Assembly: GCA_004557405.1 (NCBI GenBank)
Contig: SFDZ01000004.1
Coordinates: 33,872 to 97,871, forward strand
DNA from: Bacteroidales bacterium
GTDB lineage: Bacteria > Bacteroidota > Bacteroidia > Bacteroidales > Paludibacteraceae
Length of the DNA stretch: 64,000 nucleotides
Direction of reading: 5' to 3'
This document shows, in pieces, positions 34,357-43,769 of this stretch (the first letter of the stretch is position 1; each line of letters starts with the position of its first letter). Under the pieces are notes generated by a model. It did not search any database. It was not told the origin of the DNA and worked only from the letters and a program-made list of their open reading frames with translations. Position numbers and translations under genes: made by a program.

Positions 34357-34617
34357 TTAAGCGATTATACGAATATCTTTCCAATCGCAATATCCGGCAG
34401 CAACCGCATCTTTCAAAGCGGCATCCAAACCTTTTTTATTGATAGTGCGAAGTCCTGCCGCCGACAAGCGCAGGCTAATCCAACATTGCTGTTCTACATA
34501 ATAGAACTTTTTCGAAAACAAATTCAGGTCAAACGAGCGTTTGGTACGACGTTTCGAGTGCGAAACGTTGTTTCCTAACATTGCTTTTTTACCGGTAATC
34601 TGACAAATCTTTGACAT
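34357..34617 (-). CDS. rpmB: Ribosomal protein bL28
   Basis: Protein of 86 aa starting MSKICQITGKKAMLGNNVSHSKRRTK, the diagnostic L28 N-terminus, with SLRLSAAGLRTINKKG near the C-terminal half. First gene of the L28-L33-DUF4295 operon, with a perfect promoter 45 nt upstream. Confidence 0.97.
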   Translation of the reverse strand: MSKICQITGKKAMLGNNVSHSKRRTKRSFDLNLFSKKFYYVEQQCWISLRLSAAGLRTINKKGLDAALKDAVAAGYCDWKDIRIIA

Positions 34618-34661
34618 TTTACTTATATTTATGCGTTATTTATTATTCCAAAATGAGTGTG

Positions 34662-34693
34662 CAAAGGTACAACTATTTTTTGTAATGCGCAAA
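34662..34693 (-). promoter_or_regulatory. rpmB: Promoter of the rpmB-rpmG operon
   Basis: Minus strand: TTTG (34693-34690), 20 nt, TACCTTTG (34669-34662). Perfect match to the Bacteroidota consensus. Confidence 0.85.
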
Positions 34694-34750
34694 CTTGTAG
34701 CGAAAATATTTTTCAAAAAAATCAGAAAACGCTGATTATAAATACGTTAA

Positions 34751-37162
34751 TTATTCGTCATCTTCCTCGAAATCGGCCTTGACATAATAATTATCTTTGT
34801 GTTTCTTCGATTTTTTGCCGCCGCCATAATAGCCATAGCCATAACCGTAACCATAGCCGTAACCATAGCCATAGCCGTAACCATACTTACCCAGTTTTTT
34901 CAGATCGATATCGTTCAACACAATGTAAGCATTCTCCAAGTTGTCGTCTTTGATGCGTTCGGTGAAACTCTTGAAGAAACTTTTGTTGGTTTTGGCGCAG
35001 CGCGCTATGATGAGCGTAACATCGACTTGGTGTGTCAGTGCAAAAGCGTCGGCCACCAAGCCCAAGGGGCTGGTATCGATGATGATGTAGTCGTAGCGTT
35101 GTTTCAATTCGTCGAGTGCGGCACGCAGTTTTTCGGAGCGCAGCAATTCGCCGGGATTGGGCGGCACGGTACCGCCAAGCAGTATGTCGAACCCGAGGGT
35201 CTCGTCGTGAATAATCGCCTCGTCCAACGAGATATCGCCTATCAGGAAGTGCGTGATGCCTTTGTGATGTTTGTGCAGCAACGGCGCAACACTCGGCTTG
35301 CGCAAATCCAGGTCTATTAACAGTGTTTTGTGGCTTATCAGTCCGTAAACGCCGGCAAAGTTAGCCGAAAAATAGGTTTTGCCGTCGCCCGATTCGGCCG
35401 AGGTAACCAGCACGGTTATCGGGGCTTTGCGTTGTGCTATCGATTCGAGGCGGGTGCGTATGCCGCGCAGCGATTCGGTGAAGGCCGATTTGGTGCTTTG
35501 AATGGAGAGCACCGGGTTTTCGTTGTTTTTCTTGGTGTGCCGGATGCTTCCGACCAGCGGGAAATAGCGTACCGATTTGGCGATGTCTTTTTCGCTGCGA
35601 ATCGTAAAGTTCAGCAATTCGCGCAATACGATGAATGCTGCCGGTATCAGCAATCCGATGAGGGCGTAGGTGGTGTAGGTTTTCGAGGTCGAACCGCCAT
35701 TGACGATGCCGCCGATGCGCGCCGGCTGCAACACCGAGTTATCGGGCACATTGGAAGCTTTGCGAATTTGGGCTTCGCTACGTTTTTGCAATAAAAAGGT
35801 GTAATAACTATCGTTTATTTTGTAGTCGCGCTCCAAGTTTATCATTTCGTTTTCTTTAGCCGGCAGTTCAAGGCTTTCGGCCAACGCGCGCTGGTACTCT
35901 TCTTCGTAGTTGGCGCGGTCGAGGTCGTACACGCTACGCACATTGCGCAACACTTCGAGCAGCATTTCGCGTACTTGTTGCATCTGTTTGGTGTAGCGCT
36001 CGTAGTTCGGATTTTTGACACCGATTTCGGAACGATCGAGTTGCAATTTGTTGTACTGACTGACTAAATCGAGCAGCGCTGGATCGGACACGCCGATGCT
36101 GGTCGGAGCCACTAAAACGTCTTCTACAATATTGTCTTTCAAATAGTTGGACAGATATTTGAAGTAGCGTTCTTTCTGTTCGAGAGCGATGCGCTGTTCG
36201 GCCAACCCTGCCATTTTAGAAGCCACAGTGCCCATGTAACTGCCCACATCGATGATGTTGTTTTCGCGGCGGAACGCCCGCAATCGGCCTTCGGATTCGG
36301 ACAGCGAGGTGGCAATCTGTTCCAATTGTTCGTCGATAAATTCGATGGTGCGAATGGCTTCGGCATTCTTCTTTTCCAGATTGTTTTCGATGTATTTTTC
36401 GGCCAATTTATTCAAGAAATCGACGTCGCGCGCCGGATTGTCGCTCACCAGCGAGATGTTCAGCACCGACGACATCTCGTCTGCCCAGCCCACATTCAGG
36501 CGCCCGTAAAATTCCTCCTCGAGCGACTCGACAGAGCGGAAACAAAACAGAAATCGCGGATAACCATCCAACGTTGCCTGCCGATGCACAGTGGCAAACA
36601 TCAGCGAATGTTCGAACGGCTCTTCGAATCGGCCGCGTATCACAATCGGGTTTTCATCGACATTGGTACTGATCGAAAAACTGTCGGTACCGATGGTTTC
36701 GAACACATATTCGTAGCCGTACGCTTCGGGGCTCAAATAGTCGTGCTCGATGGTGATGGGTGTGCGCCCATACAGCGATGTGGTTTTGAATCGGCCGCGT
36801 GTGTAGCATTCGACGTCGAACGGCAAACTTTCGACCGTGTTGCGCATCATGCTGTACGAACGCAACAGAAACAGTTGATTGTTGCTGCTGCGATAGGTGC
36901 CACCCGCGCTGAAGCCTTGCATGAAACTATACTGATTGGCGGTATTGTCCTCTATCAGCATTTTCATTTCGGTGGCGTATTGCGGTGTCCAACTGCGATT
37001 TTGATAATAAGCCAACCCGACGCCGACAATCAGTCCGACAACGAGCAAGTACCAATTGTGCAGAAACAGGCCGACCCATTCCATGATGTTGAATGAAGAC
37101 TCTTCCTCGTCGTCGGCGTTAGCTGGCAATGGTGGTTGTGTATAATTAGTGTCTTGTGCCAT
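34751..37162 (-). CDS. Wzc-type polysaccharide co-polymerase / tyrosine autokinase
   Basis: Protein of 803 aa. It has a cytoplasmic start, a membrane helix (about 33-51) and a Wzz-like periplasmic domain with long coiled coils (about 260-450). A second helix (about 525-545) leads to a BY-kinase domain with Walker A SAESGDGKTYF, Walker A' LIDLDLRKPS and Walker B YIIIDTSPLG. The C-terminal tail is a perfect Gly-Tyr repeat (34826-34886), the substrate tyrosine cluster, followed by Lys and acidic residues. It controls chain length and export of a capsule or exopolysaccharide with the two Wza-like genes upstream. No glycosyltransferase genes are nearby. Confidence 0.94.
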   Translation of the reverse strand: MAQDTNYTQPPLPANADDEEESSFNIMEWVGLFLHNWYLLVVGLIVGVGLAYYQNRSWTPQYATEMKMLIEDNTANQYSFMQGFSAGGTYRSSNNQLFLLRSYSMMRNTVESLPFDVECYTRGRFKTTSLYGRTPITIEHDYLSPEAYGYEYVFETIGTDSFSISTNVDENPIVIRGRFEEPFEHSLMFATVHRQATLDGYPRFLFCFRSVESLEEEFYGRLNVGWADEMSSVLNISLVSDNPARDVDFLNKLAEKYIENNLEKKNAEAIRTIEFIDEQLEQIATSLSESEGRLRAFRRENNIIDVGSYMGTVASKMAGLAEQRIALEQKERYFKYLSNYLKDNIVEDVLVAPTSIGVSDPALLDLVSQYNKLQLDRSEIGVKNPNYERYTKQMQQVREMLLEVLRNVRSVYDLDRANYEEEYQRALAESLELPAKENEMINLERDYKINDSYYTFLLQKRSEAQIRKASNVPDNSVLQPARIGGIVNGGSTSKTYTTYALIGLLIPAAFIVLRELLNFTIRSEKDIAKSVRYFPLVGSIRHTKKNNENPVLSIQSTKSAFTESLRGIRTRLESIAQRKAPITVLVTSAESGDGKTYFSANFAGVYGLISHKTLLIDLDLRKPSVAPLLHKHHKGITHFLIGDISLDEAIIHDETLGFDILLGGTVPPNPGELLRSEKLRAALDELKQRYDYIIIDTSPLGLVADAFALTHQVDVTLIIARCAKTNKSFFKSFTERIKDDNLENAYIVLNDIDLKKLGKYGYGYGYGYGYGYGYGYGYYGGGKKSKKHKDNYYVKADFEEDDE
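34826..34886 (-). repeat. Gly-Tyr codon repeat in the Wzc tail
   Basis: About ten consecutive Gly-Tyr codon pairs (GGT/GGC TAT/TAC), giving a 6-bp period tract. It encodes the autophosphorylated tyrosine cluster and could change length by slippage. Confidence 0.85.
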
Positions 37163-37176
37163 AGTTTTTTTTCAGG

Positions 37177-37938
37177 TTATTGATAGGTAACGACCAGATT
37201 CCACACCGTCAGCAGCAACGACAACGACGATGTGATGACGCCCAAGAATCCGGAATAGGAGTTAACTGCCCAGAAACGTTTCGGGGTTACATCCACATAG
37301 ATGATGTCGTTCGGATAGATGTAGTAATATTCTGAATCGATTAGACTTTTCGAGCGTAAATCGAACGACACGATTTTGGTGCCTTCGTTGGTTTCGCGCA
37401 CAATTTTCACATGTCCGATATCGCCGGACTCGTTCACACCGCCGCACAACGCCAACGCCTGATAAATAGTCAGCCGTTCTTTGTAGATATTGAAATAACC
37501 ACGTCCGGCATCGCCTATCACGCAAAAGGTACTGGTTGACAGGGCCAACTTCACCTGCACATCGGGAATGTAAGGTTTCAATTGACCGGTCAGAAATGTT
37601 TCGGCCTCTTCCAGTGTCATGCCCTCCAACGGGATGCGGTTCAAAAACGGTATATCGATAGTGCCATCTTCGTAAATGCGATACACCATATTATTATTGG
37701 AACTCATTCCGCCATTTTGAATACCGCCAAACATCCGCACCGATTCTTGATTGGCCGAAATGATACGCAAGGTCAGTTCATCGTTTTTTCGCAAACGATA
37801 TTCCTGATAGACTCCGCGATCGTACTCCGGCAGACTATTGCGCTCCTGCAGCAAACCCACCGCGCGACGGGTGTAACACGAGGTAGCCAACAACATCAGG
37901 CACGCATAACACACTATGTTGACTATTTTTTTCATCAT
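37177..37938 (-). CDS. Wza-type polysaccharide export lipoprotein (first copy, next to wzc)
   Basis: Protein of 253 aa with a lipoprotein signal (MMKKIVNIVCYACLMLLATSC). A Poly_export domain follows (LRKNDELTLRIISANQES...), then SLBB-like segments (FCVIGDAGRGYFNIYKERLTIYQALALCGGVNESG). It ends in a hydrophobic C-terminal helix (FLGVITSSLSLLLTVWNLVV). Forms or contributes to the outer-membrane export channel. Its ATG overlaps the TGA of the upstream paralogue. The gap to wzc is 14 bp. Confidence 0.92.
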   Translation of the reverse strand: MMKKIVNIVCYACLMLLATSCYTRRAVGLLQERNSLPEYDRGVYQEYRLRKNDELTLRIISANQESVRMFGGIQNGGMSSNNNMVYRIYEDGTIDIPFLNRIPLEGMTLEEAETFLTGQLKPYIPDVQVKLALSTSTFCVIGDAGRGYFNIYKERLTIYQALALCGGVNESGDIGHVKIVRETNEGTKIVSFDLRSKSLIDSEYYYIYPNDIIYVDVTPKRFWAVNSYSGFLGVITSSLSLLLTVWNLVVTYQ

Positions 37939-38741
37939 TGTGCTGCGGCGGAGGTTATCATTGTTACAATACCATATATAAACACGCCAAACGAGATGGT
38001 GGACATAGTGAGCGACAAAATTCCCGTAAAGTGCTGAACGCCAAAGAATTTTGCGTTATCGAACGGCACATAAATCACATCATTTGGTTGAATATAATAG
38101 AATTCGGAGTTGATAATGGACTGTGTACGCAGGTCGAATGTGCGCACCACCGTGCCGGTTTCGGTTTGACGAATAATCTGAATCTCGTTGCGTTTGGCGT
38201 AGTGCGACATGTCGCCACACATGGCCAACGCCTGGAAAATATTCAGTTTTTCTTTGGGAATGGCAAAGCGTCCCGAGCCCGACTCGCCTAAAATAGAAAA
38301 CGAACGGTTGGACAACTTAACATCGACCGAGAAGGTCGATACCGATTCGCGCAAAGCATCTTCCAAGGCAAATTTCACGTCGCGTGTAGTTTTGCCAAGT
38401 GCCTGAATTTTACCAACATACGGATAATTGATACAACCATCTTCGCCTATCAGATACATGTACAGCCGCGCCGTGGCCACATCGGCATTATCGATGCGCG
38501 CATTGTTTTGCGATATATAGCCGTTGTAGGTAGCCACTTCGTCGGGATTGGGCGAATAGATTTGAATGTACAGATAATCACCCTTTTGCAATTTATAATC
38601 CTGATACTCAATGGTGTCGGCATATTCGGGTATGCCGTGTCCGGCGGGCTGCAAATAGTTGAGTTTGCGCGTCGACATACACGAGGCGCACAAGCACAGC
38701 ACGGGAATCAGGTATAACCAATATTTACTTTTACCAAGCAT
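37935..38741 (-). CDS. Wza-type polysaccharide export lipoprotein (second copy)
   Basis: Protein of 268 aa starting MLGKSKYWLYLIPVLCLCASC at 38741, a lipoprotein signal. The open frame runs 361 codons further upstream, but that part is antisense to the amylomaltase gene and is not coding. Same architecture as its neighbour: Poly_export domain, SLBB-like SFSILGESGSGRFAIPKEKLNIFQALAMCGD, C-terminal helix. The two are paralogues in tandem and may form a mixed complex. A -7-like box (TACTTTTG, 38776-38769) is upstream. Confidence 0.93.
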   Translation of the reverse strand: MLGKSKYWLYLIPVLCLCASCMSTRKLNYLQPAGHGIPEYADTIEYQDYKLQKGDYLYIQIYSPNPDEVATYNGYISQNNARIDNADVATARLYMYLIGEDGCINYPYVGKIQALGKTTRDVKFALEDALRESVSTFSVDVKLSNRSFSILGESGSGRFAIPKEKLNIFQALAMCGDMSHYAKRNEIQIIRQTETGTVVRTFDLRTQSIINSEFYYIQPNDVIYVPFDNAKFFGVQHFTGILSLTMSTISFGVFIYGIVTMITSAAAQ

Positions 38742-38806
38742 CGAGAGCAATATTTCCCAATTAACTTGCAAAAGTACACATTTATTTTGACTTTTCGGCC
38801 AAGAAA

Positions 38807-38842
38807 GACAAAAAAATCTCACGATTGTGAGATTTTTTTGTC
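38807..38842. terminator. Terminator downstream of malQ
   Basis: Perfect 16-bp stem (38807-38822 with 38827-38842) with a GATT loop and A/T runs on both arms. It ends the minus-strand malQ transcript before the polysaccharide-export operon. Confidence 0.9.
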
Positions 38843-38860
38843 GAATTGTCCTTTTTGGGG

Positions 38861-41548
38861 TTAGCGGCCGGCTTGTTGCACCAGATTGTGCAGATGGTCG
38901 TTGAAGTCGTTGCACTGCAGCAAATCTTCCAGATTGATGTGCATACGATAGCGCCAACTTGCCTTGGTGTTCGATGGCACGTTGATGCGTTCGTCGTTGG
39001 GATTTTCGCGGCGTAGTTCGGGCGACATACCCATCAAATCCTGCCATTGGAAAATAGTCCAAATGGCCGGTGAATAGAGGTGTTGCACTATCACGTCGCG
39101 ATTGATCCACCATTCGCAGAAATAAGGTGCTTCGCCCCAGTGGCCAAGTTGCTGATTGTAGAAACGTTGCGACACGCCACGATCCTCTTCCCACCAACCG
39201 CGGATGGTGCTCATGTCGTGTGTCGAAGGTGTTACGACAGACAAATAGGGAGCATCGGCCGGATGGAAGAATTCGATTTTGTCGGTTTTTGGCGCGCGTT
39301 GTATTTCGAGGCTCAAGATACCGAGTTCGCGCATGACGCTTGTTACGCAGTGCGTCATCATACCAAGGTCTTCGCCACACACAAGCATGTTGGTGGCGCG
39401 TTTCAGGGCGGGTAGTTTGCGCATGCCCGATTCGTACCAACGTGCATCCTGACGGCGGTAGAAATAATCGACATAGAGTTCGCGGAATACGTTTTTCTGC
39501 TGTTCGGTCAGGTGATGAAAGGTCGAGAGCGATTCCATGCCGTAGCGCGGATAGTATTGTCGGCCTTGGCTGCCGGGCACTTCGAACAGCAAGACATTGG
39601 AAATGAGATCGAACAAGCCCCACATGACTCGTTCGGAGATTTTGCCCTCGTCGCGCATCTGTTTCACGGCTGCCTGCGAGGCATATTCGGGCTTGATGCG
39701 ATAGGCAAATCCATATTCGATGTACAAGCAGTTTTGACGCACCCAATCGGCCTCTTCGCCAAAATTGTCCCACAGAATTTGGTCGGTGATGTAAGGTTTG
39801 GTAAAACGTTCGTAGTCGAACCACAAGCCACGGCTTTCGAACTCATCGACATAGAGCGGAATCGACGGGTTGAGATAGCCCATGATGCCTTCGACATGGC
39901 GTGTCGGGATTTGCCAAATGCGGAAGAAACCGAGAATGTGGTCGATGCGGAAGGTGTCGAAATAGCGCGACATTTGTTCGAAACGTTTTTTCCACCAATC
40001 AAAACCGGTGCGTTCGATGGCCTCCCAATTATACGTTGGCAACTCCCAATTCTGACCTTTGATGGCAAACATATCGGGCGGCGCGCCGGCGTTCATGTCC
40101 ATGTTGAACAGTTCGGGATTCGACCATGTGTCGCAACTGAAACGATTGACGCCAATCGGAATATCGCCTTTGAGCACCACGCCGTTGGCGTGCGCGTAGG
40201 CCACAGCCTCTTTCAGTTGCAGATGCAGTTGATATTGCGTGAACCAATGCACGGCAATCTCGTCGAACCATGGATGCGACGGTTTGAGCAGCGGTTCGAT
40301 TTTAGCGGCATCGTATTGCGCAAAATCGTTCCATTGCGTGTAGTCGCCGGTTTTGAACTTGTCGCGCAAGCAGCAATAAACAGCATACGGTTTGAGCCAA
40401 TAGGCGTTGTCGGCAAAGAATTTTTTGAAGTCGGCATCGGCCAAAAATGCTTTTTTATGTTGCAGATAAGCGGCTTTGATGTAGGCCAATTTGTAGTTGA
40501 GTACCGGCAAAAATTCGACCAAAGGTTGCGCATTGAAACGCTGTTGCGAAGCCGCATATTTTTGTTGCAGTTCGTGCGATTCGGGCAATTTAATTTTTTC
40601 CAAGTCGATGAACAACGGATTGAGAGCAAAGGCCGATATGGCAGCATACGGCAAAATATCGGCATCGGTGTGTGTGCCGATGGTGTCGTTGAGCGGCAGC
40701 ACCTGAATCAGTTTCAAGCCCACACGTTTTGCCCAATCGACCATCAGTTTCAGGTCGGTGAAATCGCCAACGCCAAAACTGCGTTTCGAGCGTAGGCTGA
40801 ACACCGGAATGCTGACACCAGCGCCGTGGAAAAGCGCGTTGTTGAACCGGGCAAACGTATCGGACACCACCACTTGTTCTTTGGCAGCGGCGGCCGGCAC
40901 TATGCGGTCGGGGCCTTCCTCGAAATAGCGGAAGGCTTTGGTCTTGAGGTCGTACACACCATATTTATAATGCACATCGCCGTCGGCATCGGTGATGTCG
41001 GTTTGCAAAGTCCATTCGGACGTGCCGGCGCACGCCAACGGCAACGCCTTGTCGGTTTGCCAACCGCCTAACGCGGCGCAGTTGCCCACGATGCACACCG
41101 CCTCGTTTTTGGTCAGCAGTGGCGCTTTGACGCTGAAAATGTGCGTTACTTTTTTGGTTGCTTGTACCTTGACCGTCGGGTAATTGTCTTTGAGCAACAC
41201 TTCGCGGAAAGGTGCCGTCATAAACGTATTGTCGAGTATCGATGGGCTGTTCCATGCATCGATGCAGGTAACGACATCGCACTTGGCGGTATCGAGTGCC
41301 ACGGTGTGTCCGTCGCCCCATTCCCATGTTTCGGTTTGCGTGTTTTCGTCGCGCAGAAAATAGCGATAATGCAACTCTTTTTTGGCCGATGCTTTGACAG
41401 CCACTTCCAATTCCCACGTTTCGGACGGTACAAAGTTCAACGGCACGGCCTTGGCGGTGTCGTCGTTGCCGAGTTCGGGCACATTACCCACGACAAAGAG
41501 GCGTTGTCCCCAATGCGTAAAATACGAAATTTTGAATCTAAGTATCAT
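38861..41548 (-). CDS. malQ: 4-alpha-glucanotransferase (amylomaltase, GH77) with two CBM20-like domains
   Basis: Transfers alpha-1,4-glucan segments in maltodextrin or glycogen metabolism. Protein of 895 aa. Two N-terminal starch-binding CBM20-like domains (about 1-105 and 125-230: WGQRLFVVGNVPELGN, NEAVCIVGNCAALGGW) precede a GH77 barrel. Active-site segments include GIPIGVNRFSCDTW, FDTFRIDHILGFFRIW (nucleophile Asp) and VCGEDLGM (acid/base Glu). The CBM20-GH77 fusion resembles DPE2-type enzymes. The next gene on this strand (hydrolase, 41557) ends 8 bp upstream, so the two may share a transcript. Confidence 0.95.
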   Translation of the reverse strand: MILRFKISYFTHWGQRLFVVGNVPELGNDDTAKAVPLNFVPSETWELEVAVKASAKKELHYRYFLRDENTQTETWEWGDGHTVALDTAKCDVVTCIDAWNSPSILDNTFMTAPFREVLLKDNYPTVKVQATKKVTHIFSVKAPLLTKNEAVCIVGNCAALGGWQTDKALPLACAGTSEWTLQTDITDADGDVHYKYGVYDLKTKAFRYFEEGPDRIVPAAAAKEQVVVSDTFARFNNALFHGAGVSIPVFSLRSKRSFGVGDFTDLKLMVDWAKRVGLKLIQVLPLNDTIGTHTDADILPYAAISAFALNPLFIDLEKIKLPESHELQQKYAASQQRFNAQPLVEFLPVLNYKLAYIKAAYLQHKKAFLADADFKKFFADNAYWLKPYAVYCCLRDKFKTGDYTQWNDFAQYDAAKIEPLLKPSHPWFDEIAVHWFTQYQLHLQLKEAVAYAHANGVVLKGDIPIGVNRFSCDTWSNPELFNMDMNAGAPPDMFAIKGQNWELPTYNWEAIERTGFDWWKKRFEQMSRYFDTFRIDHILGFFRIWQIPTRHVEGIMGYLNPSIPLYVDEFESRGLWFDYERFTKPYITDQILWDNFGEEADWVRQNCLYIEYGFAYRIKPEYASQAAVKQMRDEGKISERVMWGLFDLISNVLLFEVPGSQGRQYYPRYGMESLSTFHHLTEQQKNVFRELYVDYFYRRQDARWYESGMRKLPALKRATNMLVCGEDLGMMTHCVTSVMRELGILSLEIQRAPKTDKIEFFHPADAPYLSVVTPSTHDMSTIRGWWEEDRGVSQRFYNQQLGHWGEAPYFCEWWINRDVIVQHLYSPAIWTIFQWQDLMGMSPELRRENPNDERINVPSNTKASWRYRMHINLEDLLQCNDFNDHLHNLVQQAGR

Positions 41549-41556
41549 ATTATCAA

Positions 41557-42327
41557 TTATTTATTGTTTATATTTCTCTTCTGACTAAACAGCCACTTCA
41601 AACCTTCGGGCATGAAACCGTCGCGGCAAGTGGCGTAGTGGTCTTTGTGTGGCAAAACATCGAAAAACACTTTGCCGCCAAAGGCCTTGAGTTTATCGAC
41701 AAATTTTGTCAGTTCGGCCGGAGTGGCCACCTCGTCGTTTTCGCCCACGATGCAGCACACAGGCGTTTTGGCCACTACCCAATCGACCACATAGCGCGGA
41801 TACGAAGCCACCAACATGCCGGCTGCAAAAAAGTCGCTATAATCGTTCAGTAACTTCCAGACGCCGGCGCCGCCCGACGATGCGCCAACAACATAAATTC
41901 GGCTCATATCAATCTGATTTTCAGCAGCATAATCAGCAATCCACGACTGAACAAGTGCCTGCATTTCGCGTCCCTCGTCTTCGGGTTCGCTCCAACGGCG
42001 TTTTTTAGGACATTGCGGCAACAGCACATGCGCTGCAAGGTTGTTGCTGTCCAGATAACGCATTATCGGCACCACGCCCGACGCCGATAGTTGCGCTTCG
42101 TTGTCGGTGCCTTTGGCCGACGAGCCGTGCAGCAACACCACCAAAGCCGGTTTTGCGCCGGCGGTCGAACCACCGGTTTGTGCCACACGATACGGCAATT
42201 TGAGACGCCCCACCTGCGTTTCGCGCGCTTCAAAACGTTCTTTCAGAGGAATATCGGCCTGTTGCGCCGGCAACGACAAACAGCCGCACACAACGCCAAT
42301 AAGTGCAAAAAACAGACGTCTCTTCAT
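41557..42327 (-). CDS. Secreted alpha/beta hydrolase (esterase-like)
   Basis: Protein of 256 aa from MKRRLFFALIGVVCG at 42327 (a Met two codons earlier is possible), with a signal peptide of about 22 residues. Alpha/beta-hydrolase motifs: oxyanion LLHGSSAKG, nucleophile elbow VGASSGGAG, a probable catalytic Asp in VGENDEVA and His in LPHKDHYATC. It resembles the polyhydroxybutyrate-depolymerase/feruloyl-esterase-like group, but the substrate cannot be told. Upstream of malQ on the same strand. Confidence 0.85.
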   Translation of the reverse strand: MKRRLFFALIGVVCGCLSLPAQQADIPLKERFEARETQVGRLKLPYRVAQTGGSTAGAKPALVVLLHGSSAKGTDNEAQLSASGVVPIMRYLDSNNLAAHVLLPQCPKKRRWSEPEDEGREMQALVQSWIADYAAENQIDMSRIYVVGASSGGAGVWKLLNDYSDFFAAGMLVASYPRYVVDWVVAKTPVCCIVGENDEVATPAELTKFVDKLKAFGGKVFFDVLPHKDHYATCRDGFMPEGLKWLFSQKRNINNK

Positions 42328-42469
42328 GGTCATAGATTTTCATCTTCCAAAATTACAACAAAACTTCGAAATAACACACTTTTTTGGCAAGAAATTAACA
42401 TTTTTGTGTGCATCTGCGTTTTTTTTGTTTTTTTCGTCGGAAAAAGCAGGCAGAATCAGCAAAAAATTG

Positions 42470-42477
42470 TATTTTTG
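42470..42477 (+). promoter_or_regulatory. prs: -7 box of prs
   Basis: TATTTTTG (TAnnTTTG), 41 nt upstream of the prs start; no clear -33 element. Confidence 0.5.
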
Positions 42478-42518
42478 CAAGTTGAATGGGACAGCCCCAA
42501 AAACCTTACAAAAACACT

Positions 42519-43457
42519 ATGCAAAACCTTCCTTTCAAAATTTTTTCGGGACGAAGCAGCCACTATTTGGCCGAAAAAATTTGTCAACACCTCGGCTGCG
42601 AACTTGGTCAACTCAACATTCAAAGTTTTGCTGACGGCGAATTTGCCGTTTCGTACGAAGAAACGGTGCGCGGGCGTTATGTCTATTTGGTGCAATCGAC
42701 CTTTTCGCCATCGGACAACCTGATGGAACTATTGCTGATGATTGACGCCGCAAAGCGTGCTTCGGCCGACAAGATTGCCGCCGTCATTCCCTATTTCGGG
42801 TGGGCGCGTCAAGACCGCAAAGACCAACCGCGCGTATCCATCGGAGCGAAACTCATTGCCGACCTCCTGAGTAAAGCCGGCGTTGACCGCGTCATCACCA
42901 TGGACTTGCATGCCGAACAGATTCAAGGATTTTTCGACGTGCCGGTCGATCACTTGTACGCATCAACCATTTTCATCCCATTCATTCAAAGTCTGAAACT
43001 GACCAATCTGGCCATCGCCTCGCCCGACATGGGCGGCTCGAAACGCGCCAACTCGTATGCCAAGCACCTCGGTGCCTCGTTGGTAGTGTGCCACAAAACA
43101 CGTGAGCGCGCCAACGAAGTGGCACAAATGCGCATCATCGGCGACGTGCAAGGCAAAGACGTCATCATCATCGACGACTTGGTGGACACCGCCAACACGC
43201 TGTGCAAAGCCTCGGATTTGATGATAGCCAACGGCGCACGCAGCGTGCGTGCCATCGTGTCGCACCCCGTCATGTCGGGCAACGCCTGCGACAACATCAT
43301 GCAATCGAAACTACAGGAAATCATCTTTACCGACTCCATTCCGTTCGACGCCGCCAAATGCCCGAAAGCGCGCATCCTGTCGGTGGCCGAACTATTTGCC
43401 AACACCATCAGCAGCATCAACAACAACGAGTCGATCTCGTCGCACTACGTTTTGTAA
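42519..43457 (+). CDS. prs: Ribose-phosphate pyrophosphokinase
   Basis: Makes PRPP from ribose 5-phosphate and ATP for nucleotide, His and Trp synthesis. Protein of 312 aa starting MQNLPFKIFSGRSSHYL at 42519. Motifs: GRYVYLVQS, the MDLHAEQIQGFFD loop, DMGGSKRA and the PRPP loop VIIIDDLVDTANT. Length is that of class I enzymes. Monocistronic. Confidence 0.97.
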   Translation: MQNLPFKIFSGRSSHYLAEKICQHLGCELGQLNIQSFADGEFAVSYEETVRGRYVYLVQSTFSPSDNLMELLLMIDAAKRASADKIAAVIPYFGWARQDRKDQPRVSIGAKLIADLLSKAGVDRVITMDLHAEQIQGFFDVPVDHLYASTIFIPFIQSLKLTNLAIASPDMGGSKRANSYAKHLGASLVVCHKTRERANEVAQMRIIGDVQGKDVIIIDDLVDTANTLCKASDLMIANGARSVRAIVSHPVMSGNACDNIMQSKLQEIIFTDSIPFDAAKCPKARILSVAELFANTISSINNNESISSHYVL

Positions 43458-43769
43458 ACAGTTTAATAGTTCAGTTAGTCATATATTATAAAAGTCGTAA
43501 GTTTTCAGTTGTAAAAATTTTTAGTTTTCAAAACACCGGCCATCTGCCTGCGACAGGTCGAGGGTCGGTGGCCATTTTATATGCGCAATTCTATCATTCC
43601 CGCACTTTGCCAAACCACACCCTATTATATATAGTATCGCCAACGCAACGATTAACACAACGCCAACAATATTAACATATATTTAACACTTTTTTTTTTG
43701 TTGTATTGAAAATAATCTTGTAATTTTACGCCGTAAAACACAAATTTAACCTTTTAACGTCTAAATACT
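43458..43769. other. 312-bp intergenic region with a hairpin and a promoter
   Basis: No coding frame is convincing. A cruciform at 43538-43573 (GGCCA/TGGCC outer, CCTG/CAGG inner) followed by ATTTTAT probably ends prs. The rest is AT-rich up to the promoter at 43697-43728 for the secreted protein. Confidence 0.6.
43697..43728 (+). promoter_or_regulatory. Promoter of the 43770 secreted-protein gene
   Basis: TTTG 43697-43700, 20 nt, TAATTTTA 43721-43728; the last base of the -7 box differs from the consensus G. Confidence 0.6.

Noticed and set aside
38742..39824. 361-codon upstream extension of the second Wza-like gene
   Set aside because: It is antisense to the amylomaltase gene, crosses the terminator at 38807-38842, and precedes a clear lipoprotein signal peptide at 38741.
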